DNA of 64,000 nucleotides from Telmatactis stephensoni (Eukaryota > Cnidaria > Anthozoa > Actiniaria > Isophelliidae), in contig JALIZF010001912.1 of the NCBI GenBank assembly GCA_029948255.1, positions 868,001 through 932,000 of the forward strand, read 5' to 3'. Of the stretch, positions 11,703-23,800 are shown in pieces; the stretch's first letter is position 1; each line of letters begins with the position of its first letter. The translations under genes were made by a program, and so were the position numbers. Below the pieces are notes generated by a model. It saw nothing but the letters and a program-made list of their open reading frames with translations, searched no databases and was not told where the DNA came from.

Positions 11703-12414
11703 GCGCTAGCTAGCTAGAGTATTAATTACTACTGTGAACGCACTTTGGTAGCTAGCGTGACGATGGGCGACAACTGAGAAATGTAGCCGTTCAGACTGTT
11801 AAAATGACCTGAAACTGCCAAATTCCCAAGCCATGTGTAGACATGGTTTGAAGCGAGTGCAACTAGCTAATCCCTCTGTAGTTGACAGATTTCTATTGAT
11901 CTAGCGTAATCAACGCAGAGATTCCCAAAAGTAACGCAAGACATGGGTTCAAACCTGCTGCTCATGCGCGAAACACGAGAAACAAAATGGTAGACAAGAA
12001 GCTACAGTTTTCGCAACAAAAACCTGACATTGTATGACCTCTAGGATTTTAGTACGACCTCCGTGCTTTGAGATTTAAAATTCCAATCTCGGCCCCAGAG
12101 AGCAAAATGTTAAATCAGAAACTGAAAGTGTGCACAGTGCTGTAACGTAACCTAATTTTAGACAAGCAGATCTTCTAACAGATGATTTTGAATGATATAT
12201 AGTTCACATATACCTTTTTGTAACAGTAAGAGAACACTTAAATCATACTGAATTACGAAATTTAAACCCGGAACGAAATATGATACAAAATTCGTATAAA
12301 AGTAATTAAAAGCTTTTACGCCATCTTGATAGCCCCGGGCTTGAACTTGGAAATACTCAATGGTTGTACCACTAACACTGGGAGAAAACACTTGAGAGTC
12401 TTGGTTTCTGCACG
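11703..12414. other. Intergenic between unrecognised gene and SLC22
   Basis: About 710 bp that must hold the SLC22 promoter and 5' UTR. TAGC repeats occur next to 11703. No conserved regulatory site is recognisable. Confidence 0.4.
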
Positions 12415-15400
12415 ATGTCGGAAGCACAGCATTTAGATGGAAACAAAAGGAACAGCCCCAAATTTGACGATGTTTTTCAATGGATCCCGTCCTTTGGATG
12501 CTACCAGAAAGTCCTCTATAGTGGAGTTAGCCTGATTCTTGTTCCTGTGAGTTTACAATTCATGTTGCTTGTCTTTGGAATGGGAACTCCTAAGTTCCAC
12601 TGTACTACTCCTAATTCTACTTGTCCAGCCAGTAAGTGCTGTGAGAATTGTACTTCTTATGAGTTTGATGGGCCTTTCAAGAGTGCAGTTTCTGAGGTAA
12701 GTATATTTTCTAATATCGTTTCTGTTATTTTTACAAGGATACCTTTAATCCATACAATATATCACGTTTCGGCGAGCCCTTTTTAATCGTGGGTCGAGTG
12801 TAGAAAGTGATTTTAATTAAAATAGATATCATCAAAATTTAAAATAGCTTCATAATGGTAAAATTATGTTTCAACCAGCAAAACTTTATTATAAACGCGC
12901 GCCGTCCGAGCTTTCGGACACTCGTCCGTCTTCCGTCAGGGAATAATGGAAAATCTGTTAGTTTTTTAACTGCAAAGTTTTGCTGGTTGAAACATAATAA
13001 TTTTACCATTGTTCAAGTCATATTTATCACATGTGCTCCTAGAGTCACACAAGTCTAATGCTTTTTTAATTTAACAACAGTGGAATTTAATCTGTGATCG
13101 AGCACACATCGGTGCGTCAATACAGTCTTGTTTCTTTATTGGTATGTTGCTTGGATCCATTCCTGGTGGCTGGGTGTCCGACACTTTTGGCCGACGAAAA
13201 GTGCATCATATTTAATAGTATAATAATGGTGGGTGAAAATATATAAGAAATTAAAGTATAAAAGCCGGTAGTACACACGAGGGAGCATGCCCCCGCAACA
13301 TACAGGCGAGGGAGCATGCTGCGGGAGCTTGTTTCATGCAATCATTTGCTCCCGGAGCTTGCTCCCTCGCATTTAGCCAGATTAATATCATGGAGCATGA
13401 TCAGTCAGCGAAACTTTGTTGCGCAACAAAATGTTTTTACGTGAAATCGTTGGTACACACGAGGACGCGTGTGGCGGGAACTTGTTGCGGGATCATGTTG
13501 CGGGAGCATGCTCCCTCATGTGTAGCAGGCTTAAGTGTGCCTATGGTTTCAGCATTACTCATTGTCATTAATTGTTATTATTATTGAACATTTGAATAAT
13601 GATAACAATTTGAGGAATTTATCATCCACATTGTAGCCTAAGTGTTAAATTACGAGGATGCAGCTCAACGTGGTCGGGTTGAAGGCCTGTAAATGGCGCA
13701 CTATGCTGCCGCCATACAACCAATGTCTGACCATGGCGCACAGCTCAGATCGAAACAGCTAGTTGGTTTTAATGGAGGGAAGGAAAACCGAAGAAAAGCC
13801 CATACAAGGGAGAGACCAACTAGCTAAACTTTCATATGTTCCCGAGCAGGGACTCGGAATTACCGAACCACAGCGGCGACAAGCAAGCGGTGAAAAATCA
13901 CTACAACACCTCTGCCATCCCATCATCATTAGCATTAAGCTAATATGTAAACGCTGCTTTGTGCTTTTGCTCCAACAGTAGGTTAAATGCGACTAAATGA
14001 AATTTAGGCAAAATTAAAATCGAGGCATGCTGGCCAGCAGTCTCTTACGTGAATGTGAGGTGTGCCCCTAAGCCATGCAGGGGCCCTTACATGTGGCTAT
14101 ATACTTGTGCTGCATCATAGCCGATGCATCATTCTTGCAGATCGTCGCGGATCCATCGTTCTTGCGGATCGTCGCAGATCCATAGCTTGCTTGAACAGGG
14201 CTGCTCAATTGCCAGGCGCGTCCCTCGTGGCGACATTATGGCACCCAAGGCCAACCTCATCAGCGCCGATGAGTTTAATATTAATTTATCATTTTTATAG
14301 TTCGTGTGCTCCATTGGGACGTACTTTGCTGATTGCCCCTCCCTACTGGCATTACTTCGCCTTGCGGTTGGATACGCACTCGTGACTGCAATGCTCTGTC
14401 AGTATGTTTATGTCATGGAGCTCGTTGGTCCAAAATGGAGGACTTTCTGTGGCAAACTTCCAGACTTTTTCTGGGACATAGGGGATGTCATGAATTTTGT
14501 GATGGCTTACTTTATTCGTGACTGGAGAATGTTGATACTTGGTTGTACCATGTTTATATTGCCATACATGTTATCGTGGAGGTAAGCCAGAATTAAATTA
14601 AAGACGCTTTTCGCTCGGTCTTATTTACCTCCCCCTCCTCCTACTAAAAAATCACTGTGCATTCACTGGCTGCGATCACATTAAAGTACGTTACTACAAA
14701 TAAGATATTCCTAAAAACTAGTACCGATATGCGATCCGTTGTAAAGGGTGTGTTAACTGAGTTAAAGGATTCTAATGGGACCACACCCAGAAAACTGCAT
14801 TCACTGTTATAACATAAATACCTTGTGTGTTCTTGAAGGATTTTGCCAGAAACAGCTCGATGGTTGGTAGCCCACAATCGTCTAGATGAAGCATGCGATC
14901 AGCTCATCAAATATGGCAGCAAGAAGAACAAACAAGTGGACCGTGAACAACTGAAACAGCTACTGAAAGAAGTGAAAGAAGACGAGAGAGCACAAGAATC
15001 AGCTGACGGCAAAAAGTACACTCCAATGGACCTGTTTAGAACACCTAAGATGAGGAGGAGGAGCCTGATCATATGTTTTGATTGGTATGCCTGGGGGGAC
15101 TCCATTGTAAAAGGATCGGGTATGCTCGTCGGAAATTTTAAAAAATACCCCTAAAAGATACCAGAAGTCTTTTAAGAAGGGCGTGGCTGGACGATTCTTA
15201 ACCACTAAGAGATATCAGCGATAACAAGCTAATGAACATTATTATGATGAACATAAAATTCAGGAATTCATGCTTTTGTTGGGCAAATGTTTTCCAAGAT
15301 AACAAGATAATAAGCGATGGGCTCTTTTGATACCCTAAGAGAGACAAGGAAATGCTAAAACTCTAAACTTCAATTTTAACACCCTAAAAGATACCAAATC

Positions 15401-18400
15401 CCTAAGAGATAGGACGACCATACCAGATCCTTTTACAATGGAGTCCCCCCCTGGTTGGTATGTAAGCCAACGCTGTGACCACGCTTGACCACGAGGTTCT
15501 AACGTTTGCCACGACGTTATGATTTCAGGTTTGTTATTTCCATGGTGTATTTTGGTTTCTACCTCTACATCACAGCATTGTCAGGAAATATTTACGTGAA
15601 TTTTCTTATCATGGGTCTACTGACTCTTCCAAACCTTCCCGTCTCGTTTTTCTTGATGAAAGCGTAAGTATAAACGTTAATCGTTAAATCGTGTTATCGG
15701 GGGACAATTGTTGCTGCTTCTCCCTCGGAAAATGAGGCGAGAAATGGAATCCTCGTTCCTCGTACCCCATCATGAGCAGTCGTTGATGGTATTTATGGAA
15801 TCAAGATGAGCTATTTTTAGTTCGTTACGATGACCGTGACCATCTAACTTACCACCCAGAAAACTATACCACCTCCATGCAATGAAATGACCAATGAGGT
15901 TCTTTTCTCAAATAAATTGGATTAAAGATTGCCTCAAACGATGCTTATGATTGCTACAAACCAAGAAAGCATAATACTAAGAGACTACGCGGCGACTAAG
16001 GCTATTTTTAGTCATACTATTGCCATAGCGCGCGCAAGGCTCTCAAACAAAATTTGGTTTTAATTTTGAAGTGCACGCGGACGGGACCGTTTGCTTTCAG
16101 CATTTGAATTCTATTGCATACTGTAAAAACGCTTGTATCGCGACCAACAACAAATTCAAACTTTCAGTTGGATTTTGGGTTTTTCTGATCCACCAATCTT
16201 GTGAAAGGGGCGCGGAGCTTATGCAAATGCCCTCAAGTGACCTCAATAGCGATTATCTCACACTATTCCGATGATATACGTACCAATGTACATGCAGTAC
16301 ATTGACACAGTTTTATATATATAGATAGAGTTTTATACAGTTTTATATATATAGATACAGTTTTATATATATAGATACACGACCCCATAAGCGCAAGCTT
16401 TAACAAATATCGTGTCTAAATAAAGTTGATGTATGTATGTATGTATGTATATTACAGATTTGGTCGTCGAATTGTTTTCATTGGATATATGCTCAGCAGT
16501 GCAATTTTGTGTTTGTCAGTTCTCGTCATCCCAAAAGGTAACGTTACAATACGATATTACGTAGATTTATCAAACACGACGCGACGTGATGACGCGACGT
16601 GATGACGCGATGACGAATTTTGTTCGAAATGACCGTTGACGTCACCGCCGTCAAAAAGAGGACGCGATAACAAATGAAATGGCGTTCTGAATGCGTCGCA
16701 ACTTCGTCACGGTAGTCACGCAATGAACGAATGTGTTCCTTATCTCACGTCCTGTTTTGGCTTCGCGTCGCGTTTGCTAAATTATTCTATTACGTAGGTT
16801 TAGCATAAGACATAAAAGAAACCAACCACGATACACCCACTGACAAAATGACCGCTTGCGTCGTGACTGTTCGAAAGCCACGATAAAGTTTACGCGTGTT
16901 TCTCGAAGCGTATGTTATTTTCAATCATACTATTTTTCAGGAAAGTTTATTGCTCGTTCATTCCCGTAATTTTACCTGTAAAGTTATCGGGGTCTTTTGA
17001 GAAACGGGCACAAGGTAAAGGTCCTGAACTTCGTGTAGCGAAATTTTGGGGAGACCGAGTATAAAAAACCCCAAAGCAGGCTAAGTTTTCATGACGAAAT
17101 TACTTAAACGTTTTCATGAAAATCAATAGCCGACTTCCGGGTTACACTTCACTTGCCACATACAAAAGTATCAAGACGAGGCTACGTGCATAAAGCTCAG
17201 TCATTCGTAACAAGACAAAAGTTTTAGCACATAGCCTCGTTCTAAATCCTTTGTATGTGGCAGGTGAAGCATATCTTGGAAATGGACTATTATACTGAAA
17301 CTTTCGACAGTCCAATATGACGTGTTGCCCCGTATTGGGCTATTTTTAGAGCTCGTTCCAGTCTCCTTCGGATATTTTGAGCGACTTAATGGTTTTTTTT
17401 TTATGATAGACTCTAGTGCCATCCTTGCAATCGCCATTATTGGAAGAGTTTTCAACTCCTGTTGCTTTAATAATGTTTATCTCTACACCTCTGAGCTTTA
17501 CCCAACTGTAATAAGGTATGTTACGTTGAAAGTAGTGATAATGATGATGACAAACCTGCTAACGGCCCTCTATGTGAGTTACTGTGGGAAAAGGGAGGAG
17601 AAGGGAAATCGGATGGGAGGGGTGGGAAGGAAAGGAAAGGAAAGAGGAAAGTTAACTCCTTCCTTTCTTCCTCTCCAATTTCTTGTCCTCAGCCCCCTTG
17701 CTTAACGCCACGTTGTATATGATATCACTAATATAATAATAATAATAATAATAATAGGCATTTATATAGCGCCTATTCCTTATAGTCCATAGGCGCTTTA
17801 CAATAGTGAAAAAAAAAATTAATTTGATAGAAGTATAATTGTAAAAAGTTAAAACTATAGGAACTAGTGTCATCAATAGAATGCTTTTCTAAATAAATGT
17901 GTTTTTAGCTGGCTCTTGAAAGTTTCAATTGAAATATTTGTGTAGTTCCTTAAGTTGTCAGGGAGTGAGTTCCATAATCTTGGTGCAGATACACTGAATG
18001 CTTTGTAGCCATAACTTCGTAGATTGTAGGGAGCAGCCTCAAGGTAGTTCTTGGATGAGGATCGCAGTTGCCGCTTGGGAGTGTAGATATTTAATTATCA
18101 GTTCTTGCAGGTAGTGGGGTGCCAGGTTATTCAAACATTTGTAGGTTATTAGCAGAATCTTGAATTCGATTCTGTATTCTACAGGCAGCCAATGGAGTTC
18201 TTTAAGCACAGGCGTGATGTGATCGTACTTGGATTTTAGACTGACTAGCCTTGCCGCACAGTTTTGAACACTTTGTAGTTTCTGTAACAGGTGCTCGGGG
18301 GTTCCATAGAGTATAGCATTGCAAAAATCAATTTTTGATGTGATGAACGCATGCACGAGTATTTCAGTTGACTTTATAGACAAATATTTACGGATTCTGC

Positions 18401-21154
18401 TGAGGTTACGTAGGTGGAACAGTGCTGATTTACAGACTGTATTGATGTGTGTCTCCATTAACATCGATGAATCAAATACTACTCCGATATTTCTTGCGCT
18501 TGGTGAAGGCTCAATGACGTCATCGCATACTGAAACAGAAGAAATGGGTGGTCGAAGTCGATGCTTTGCATTTAGAAGTAGCAGCTCAGTTTTATCACTG
18601 TTCATTTTGAGCATGTTGGTTGACATCCAGGTATTTATATCTCGGATACAAGCTTCAATCTTGGCTTTTGCTGCCTCAACTTCATGGTCTACAGAGGACT
18701 GAAATGAGATATATAATTGGGTGTCGTCTGCGTATAGGTGGTAATTCACATTATGTTTACGGATAACATCAGCAAGTGGTGCAGTATAGAGTAGGAAGAG
18801 ATGCGGTCCTAGGACCGAACCCTGTGGGACACCATACAGTAGATCTCTTTTCGATGATGAAGCTCCATCGACACTGACAACCTGGTATCTGTCAGAGAGA
18901 TAGGAAGAGAACCAGGCGAGAACACTGTTACTGAAACCATATCTCTGGGACAATCTCGAGAGCAGAATGTTATGGTCAATGGTATCAAAGGCGGCCGACA
19001 AGTCTAATAGCAACAGAAGAACAGATCTTTTATCATCTATAGCACGAGTTACATCATTGTGAACTCTAATCAACGCTGTTTCTGTGCTATGACGCTGCTT
19101 GTATGCCGATTGAAAGCGCTCATCCATACCATTACTTGAGATGTAATCAATCAACTGGTCAGCTACGATCTTAATTTTCAATAAGCTTTGAAGTAAACTT
19201 CAGATTTGAAATGGGTCTAAAGTTCTTTAGCTCTTCGTGGTCAAGGGAGGGCTTCTTAAGGCGAGGCTCCAGAACAGCCATCTTTAAGTTGGATGGTACG
19301 ATGCTCTCAGATATATGATAAGGGATATATGATAAGGGAGATAAGGGAGATATATGATAAGGGAGTGGTCGGCATATTATGACCATAAACCTTTAAAAGG
19401 TGATGATGATGATGATGACAATAATGATGGTGATGATCGTTGTGGTCAGCCTGTGCTAGATTGAGTCTAGATCTGTGTTGTGGTCGTCAAACGAGTGTGC
19501 AATTCACCCAGATGGCCTTTGCAACCAAGCTTTGCTAGCGTCCCCCCCCCCCCCCCACGGGTTAACTTTGACATGCAAGATCGATGGCGGTGGTGTTTTT
19601 TGCGGACGATGAAGATGGTGGTGAAAAACCAAGCTATAATTGTAGCCTTGATCTTTTTTTCCCTTGTTTTGGCTTGTATTATCTTTAATTTTGTGTAAAC
19701 ATTCGTTCTTAACCATTACTACCGAGTTGAGTGTGTGAATGCGAGTGTTTTTAGATGGGCCACTTAACTTTGGAAAAAAGATTTGATCTTGATGTGCTAC
19801 CCAATAAAGTTATATTATTATTGTTCTTGTTGACAGGAATGTTGGTATTGGTACTGGTTCAGCTTCTGCTCGGGTTGGGGCTATTTTGTCCCCATTCATA
19901 GTCATGCTGGTATGTTTGTCTGTTTCCATCATTTTATTAGATATATTAATTTAATTATATATAACAGCAGAGCTCTTAAGGGACCGAAGGCCGGCGAAAG
20001 CGGACCTCCATACACATAGCAAATTAACAAAGGCAAAAACAAGGGAGAAAGCCATGCGCGCCAAAACTTTGCCACACTGCGTGCCCACTCGCTGCTCTTC
20101 CTGACTTCTTTTAGTGCGCCCGCTAAAATTTTTAAAAATACCAATGCTTTGACAGCGTGCTCACTCACTTCCAGCACCAGCAGAAAATGGCTACTTGCGC
20201 GCACCTAAAACAAAAACAAGGGAATCTTTGAATAGTTTGAACATGAGTAAACAAAAAAGGGGAGATTGCTCGTTCCACATGTAATCCACAAACTTAATCA
20301 GCTTATGCCACGAACGGACGTTACCCGTTACGTACCGATACGGAAAGTATAACCAGCTTAATTCAAGGTACTGTAGATATAGGACTTCCAGTACAGTCAA
20401 GATTGAATCATTAACTTAATTTATATGGATATAAATTGGCTTATAAATGGTATCTATCGGCTCTAATTCGTAACTAACATAAAAAAATAATGTAAGAACT
20501 CCGCCTATAGTCTTGACTGTATCGGCATACTCTAAATTAGTATCGGTATACTTTATAATATTATTATTAATAATAATTATTATTATTATTTGTATTAGTC
20601 AAGAACCGTGTATGATTACAGTACACGCGTACAGATGACGTCACAGAATCTTTCGTTCGCTTTGACTATCTGAAATATTTTTATTTAAGAAATATAAAAC
20701 GGTTTTCCATGTTTGATAGCCTGATAATTAAACAAACGTGATTTTGGGATCGAGAACACGAGCTACACGTAGGCGAGTTCTTTCCCAGCCCTCGAGTATT
20801 CTCCCAGCATCACAAGTCGCTCAATCAGTCAATTACAGCAACTGTTGACTGTGCCCAGAAGGTGAATATTTGTTTTGACTCTTTTGACTTTTTTTCTAGT
20901 CTCAGCTTCCTGGACTCAGTGTAACTTTACCAGTTACTATTTTTGGCGTTTTTGGCCTGGCCGCGTCCATTTTATCATTTTGGCTGCCAGAGACGATCCT
21001 TTCCCCGATGCACCAAACTATAGAGGAAGCTGAAGCTGATAGAGATTATTTTGGAGTTCCTTGTTTGTGGCGAAAGCCGCCGCGAAGGCAAGAGTTCGAA
21101 ATGGAAGAAGAACATGGCTTGAATGAAGAGAAAGAGCACGAGTCGTTAATGTAG
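12415..21154 (+). CDS. SLC22-type organic cation / carnitine transporter
   Basis: Nine exons join in frame: 12415-12696, 13081-13200, 14301-14581, 14839-15084, 15529-15663, 16458-16537, 17410-17515, 19837-19909 and 20900-21154, giving 525 residues. It is a major-facilitator membrane protein. There is a Cys-rich extracellular loop after TM1 with N-glycosylation sequons near residues 67 and 78. The MFS loop SDTFGRRK follows TM2 (residues 127-134), and LPETARWL is the SLC22 signature. A charged cytoplasmic loop (KYGSKKNKQVDREQLKQ) leads to RTPKMRRRSL. A second loop FGRR lies after TM8, then ELYPTVIRN, and the acidic tail begins LPETILSPMHQTIEEAE. These features place it in SLC22, but substrate cannot be read from sequence. 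About seven residues after GRRK look short against relatives, so a small exon may be missed between exons 2 and 3. Introns hold a LINE and several MITEs. Confidence 0.9.
12854..13010. mobile_element. Foldback MITE in SLC22 intron 1
   Basis: Left arm AATGGTAAAATTATG plus TTTCAACCAGCAAAACTTT and a right arm that is its reverse complement, about 37 bp each, flank a GC-rich loop around 12895-12940. Confidence 0.8.
13261..13530. mobile_element. GGGAGCATGCTCCC-rich foldback repeat
   Basis: Several inverted and direct copies of GAGGGAGCATGC and GCATGCTCCCTC, with GTACACACGAGG at both the left end and an internal position near 13453. It lies in SLC22 intron 2. It looks like a non-autonomous element with internal duplications. 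Confidence 0.6.
15094..15450. mobile_element. MITE family E, full copy, next to a splice donor
   Basis: Inverted ends of about 40 bp. The left begins GGGGGACTCCATTGTAAAAG and the right ends TTTTACAATGGAGTCCCCCC. CCTGG occurs on both outer sides and may be a target duplication. The left end lies only about 8 bp from the GT donor of SLC22 exon 4. A truncated relative is at 45528-45590. Confidence 0.8.
15962..16085. mobile_element. MITE family F, truncated copy
   Basis: CATAATACTAAGAGA followed by GACTAAGGCTATTTTTAGT and GCGCAAGGCTCTCAA matches the left half and interior of the element at 1062-1289. The right terminal repeat is missing. Confidence 0.65.
16300..16452. repeat. ATATAGATACAGTTTT tandem and (ATGT)n
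   Basis: Three tandem copies of an about 22-bp unit containing ACAGTTTTATATATATAGAT span roughly 16307-16378. A short (ATGT)n array ends just before SLC22 exon 6 and lies in its polypyrimidine region. Confidence 0.75.
16563..16788. mobile_element. MITE family C, copy in SLC22 intron 6
   Basis: Ends AGATTTATCAAACACGACGC and GCGTCGCGTTTGCTAAATTA are inverted relatives of the copy at 30160. ATTACGT lies immediately outside both ends and is a likely target-site duplication. The interior is rich in GACGCGA motifs. Confidence 0.75.
17735..19365 (-). mobile_element. CR1/L2-like non-LTR retrotransposon, 5'-truncated
   Basis: Minus-strand reverse transcriptase with LLLDLSAAFDTIDH (motif A), GVPQGSVLG (motif B) and YADDTQLY (catalytic motif C). 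The C-terminal LQSVQNCAARLV and LHWLPVEYRI blocks are typical of the Jockey/CR1/L2 group. The main open frame covers 19181-18039. One frame break near 19180 separates it from the upstream NFRPISNL segment. A second near 18085 separates it from a conserved tail that continues to about 17872. The 3' end has a GCGCTATATAAATGCC-like tail followed by (ATT)n at 17738-17756. No endonuclease or ORF1 is present, so the copy is dead on arrival. It lies in SLC22 intron 7, antisense to the gene. Confidence 0.9.
19310..19425. repeat. GATATATGATAAGGGA and (GAT)n repeats
   Basis: An imperfect tandem array of ATATATGATAAGGG units abuts the 5' end of the truncated LINE. A (GATGAT)n stretch follows at about 19398-19425. 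Confidence 0.7.
20590..20715. mobile_element. MITE family A, left-end fragment
   Basis: ATTACAGTACACGCGTAC, GATGACGTCACAGAATCTTTCG and the GAAATATTT stretch match the left end of the element at 31.35 kb. Only the outer arm is present. Confidence 0.5.
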
Positions 21155-21469
21155 TTGTACACGAGGTAGCAGTGATAGAGGAATTTCATAGCCACCTATA
21201 TTTAGCAGCACATTTATGGGAAGTCATGACGTGGGAACATATTGACCCAAATAGTTAGTTACATATCGTGTGACATTTGTCCCCGCCACAAAATAGCAAA
21301 TGTAAAAGTTCAGTATAGATAAGACTTTTACGAAGCTTGCAACCTTATCATCCCAAAACATAATGAACACAGTACAAGTGCACTTGACCCCGCTTTGCCG
21401 CAACATGTGAAACTAGTTTAATTTCACGGGACTTGTCCCGGGAACAGATTTTTTACAACAATGCAGTTT

Positions 21470-21475
21470 AATAAA
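21470..21475 (+). promoter_or_regulatory. Poly(A) signal candidate for SLC22 gene
   Basis: AATAAA about 315 bp after the SLC22 stop codon on the coding strand. Confidence 0.45.
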
Positions 21476-21663
21476 GAAAACGTACAATACTGACAACAAA
21501 GTCCTACAACAGGTTCCCGCTTCATTTCCCAGCAACATCATGTATGGTCAAAATATGATATATTCTCCCAAGAGTAACTCAAAAGTTTTCTCTCTAATAA
21601 CTTTGGACAGGTATGAGCAGACACTTCGGCACCAATATCATATTTGCCCACTAAAATTGGTTA

Positions 21664-21917
21664 GGGCTAGTTTTTACTAATGACATAAGCATAAGCAACA
21701 TACGCAGACTCAGTAAGGCAATGCTCATTAGCAGTGCTTGTCTTTTTACTAGTGACATAAGCATAAACATAAGCAACATACACAGACTCATTAAGACAAT
21801 GCTCATTGGCAGTGCTTGTCTTTTTTCACACCTATGTGATAAATACAATACTGAGTCTGCGTATGTTGCTTATGCTTATGCTAATATCGCTAGTGACGTG
21901 AAAAGCAGGCTTTAGCC
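21664..21917. mobile_element. MITE with internal 84-bp duplication
   Basis: GGCTAGTTTTTACTAATGAC with CATAAGCATAAGCAACATAC occurs near the left end. It is repeated about 84 bp later and occurs inverted at the right end (GTATGTTGCTTATGCTTATG). The right end reads GCAGGCTTTAGCC. Confidence 0.75.
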
Positions 21918-22600
21918 ATCCACTGTCCGATATCCCACGGTATCACGGACAGTTGATTTATAGAACTTGGATTCTTAAAAAGTCGTAAACATTTCATTTC
22001 AGGTTTTAATTACCTTTTATCTTTTAAGTGAAAAAATCATTCATCTGAAAACTTAGATAAAACTTTTCAACCAAATTTTCCCGCCACTTTTCTAATTCAC
22101 CGGCCGCGCGTCGGCGATATGCTAATTAGCTGATGTTTAAAACAATTACCTATTCTCGTCCAAGAATGCTTTGAAACACTTCTTCGACAAAAAAGTTGTG
22201 ATGATAAATAAATAATCGGGCATCTTTTGGGTTTGATTTGGGTCGATTTGGCAGATTAAGGTCTCGTTTGGCCTCACCATGGGTAGTTTTGGCTCGTGAC
22301 ATTGCCTCGCAATTATCCGAGTATACTTTTGCTCGACCAACTGACTCGCCTCGATATTCCACGATATCAGGACAGTGTTTTGATATCCTGAAATATCACG
22401 GACTGAAAATATTATTCATCTGAAAGGCTAGATAAAAATTTTGAAGAAAATGGCGAGAGATCAATTTTCCCGCCACTTCTCAAACATGGACGCGTGCCGC
22501 CAATATGCTAATTAGTTTCTGTTTTCAAACAATCATTCTCGTCCAAAAACACTTCTTCGAAGAAAAAAGCGGGATTGTAAATACATGATTATTTTTGGCT
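21914..22600. repeat. Diverged direct duplication, about 430 bp period
   Basis: Blocks TTCATCTGAAAACTTAGATA, TTTTCCCGCCACTT, ATATGCTAATTAG and TTCTCGTCCAAGAATG recur in order about 390-420 bp later as related sequences near 22415-22545. No coding content is recognised. Confidence 0.65.
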
Positions 22601-23700
22601 CGACGTCGTCTCGCTTATATAGCTTAAAGGTAAGCTTACCTTTTGGTATCCCTCTTCTGTTGATTCGGTTTGGCAGTTTCTGCAGCCTTCTTCAATCAAA
22701 TATCTGCGTGTCGCCGATTCATCTACGCTTTTCTCCTCGTGGGAAGACTAGGTAACATTATTAAAGAAGAGGTCTCTTCGGAAGACATCTTTCTTGAATG
22801 GTCTTACGTCGCTTTTCTCGAACTCGAAGTTTTATAAATGGCTCATAATATTAGTTTGCTAGCTATGGCCAAGCGCAAAGGTGCCAAGTTAGGTGGCTGC
22901 GCGAGAATGGTAACAAGTTAAAAAACGATTCTAAAAATTGCATCAAAGAGCGCTCATGATGAGTATGATGGCGTGCGGGATTCCTTTTCGTACCGCATTT
23001 TCTCTTGATAATGACACTATAAAAATACACCTCGATAACACCAAAACTTCCCCCAAGAAAAGAATGAAGGATATGTTTTTTAATCATAATCAGCAGTCTA
23101 ATCATTCTCGTACCCAGGTACCCTAGGTACGACAACCGAGGGGCTCTGGGTACGAGAATGCAGTCTAATAAGATACGTTTAATTGGATGATTTCCTCCCT
23201 GGCCGGCAAAGTTCGTCTCGAGTCGAGTTTCAGCTCGGTGTCCGGTCACTTGCTGTCTTACAGTTTACACAATTTTAGGATAAAACATTTTCAGCCCCGG
23301 ACGATTTCATCCCTGTACATGTACCCAACACCGGGACGAAATGCGAATGTAAAAGCGATGCGTCCAGAAAAAAGAGAAGAAAATAGAAAAGAAAGGAAAG
23401 AAAAGAAAAGAGAAAGGAAAAGGAAACGAAAAAAAAAAGCAAAAGAAGAAACCCCGAGTCCGGTGTCTAGAATACGATTGCGCGTGCACAAGTCGTTCGA
23501 ATTAAGAAAACCGAATTGAAGAAAACCGGAATAAAACAAAAAATAGCCTAGCTCATTGTCTTCTCTCAAGAAATGCATCAATCTTGTCCCCAGTATACAG
23601 TATTTTTCTGCGAGCATGCGCAGTAAGAAAAATCTGCTCTGGGGACGAGAGTTCTCGTATATTCAGTAACGTGGGCACTGGGGACGAGATTGATCTTCTC
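22601..23700. other. Intergenic, repeat remnants
   Basis: Contains a hairpin with CATTCTCGTACCCAG arms near 23103-23160 and an A/G-rich stretch at 23365-23445. The Lys/Arg-rich open frame across the latter is low complexity and not a convincing gene. Confidence 0.5.
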
Positions 23701-23702
23701 TC

Positions 23703-23800
23703 TGATGCATGAAGCTATAAAGGAAGCTGAAAGCTGATAGAGATTATTTTGGAGTTCCTTGTTTGTGGCGAAAGCAGCGAAGGCAAGTGTATACAAATGA
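23703..23800 (+). pseudogene. Broken duplicate of the last SLC22 exon
   Basis: GATAGAGATTATTTTGGAG and TTCCTTGTTTGTGGCGAAAG are identical to sequence in the last exon of the SLC22 gene (about 21035-21080). The flanking bases align back to GATGCA and on to CGAAGGCAAG. One extra A after GGAAGCTGAA shifts the frame into TGA TAG, and three bases of the CCGCCG run are missing. Only about 100 bp of the exon is present, 2.6 kb downstream in the same orientation. It cannot be translated as part of a transporter. Confidence 0.85.

Noticed and set aside
23187..23519. 110-residue Lys/Arg-rich frame
   Set aside because: Its basic part comes from a purine-rich low-complexity stretch. There is no domain or splice evidence.
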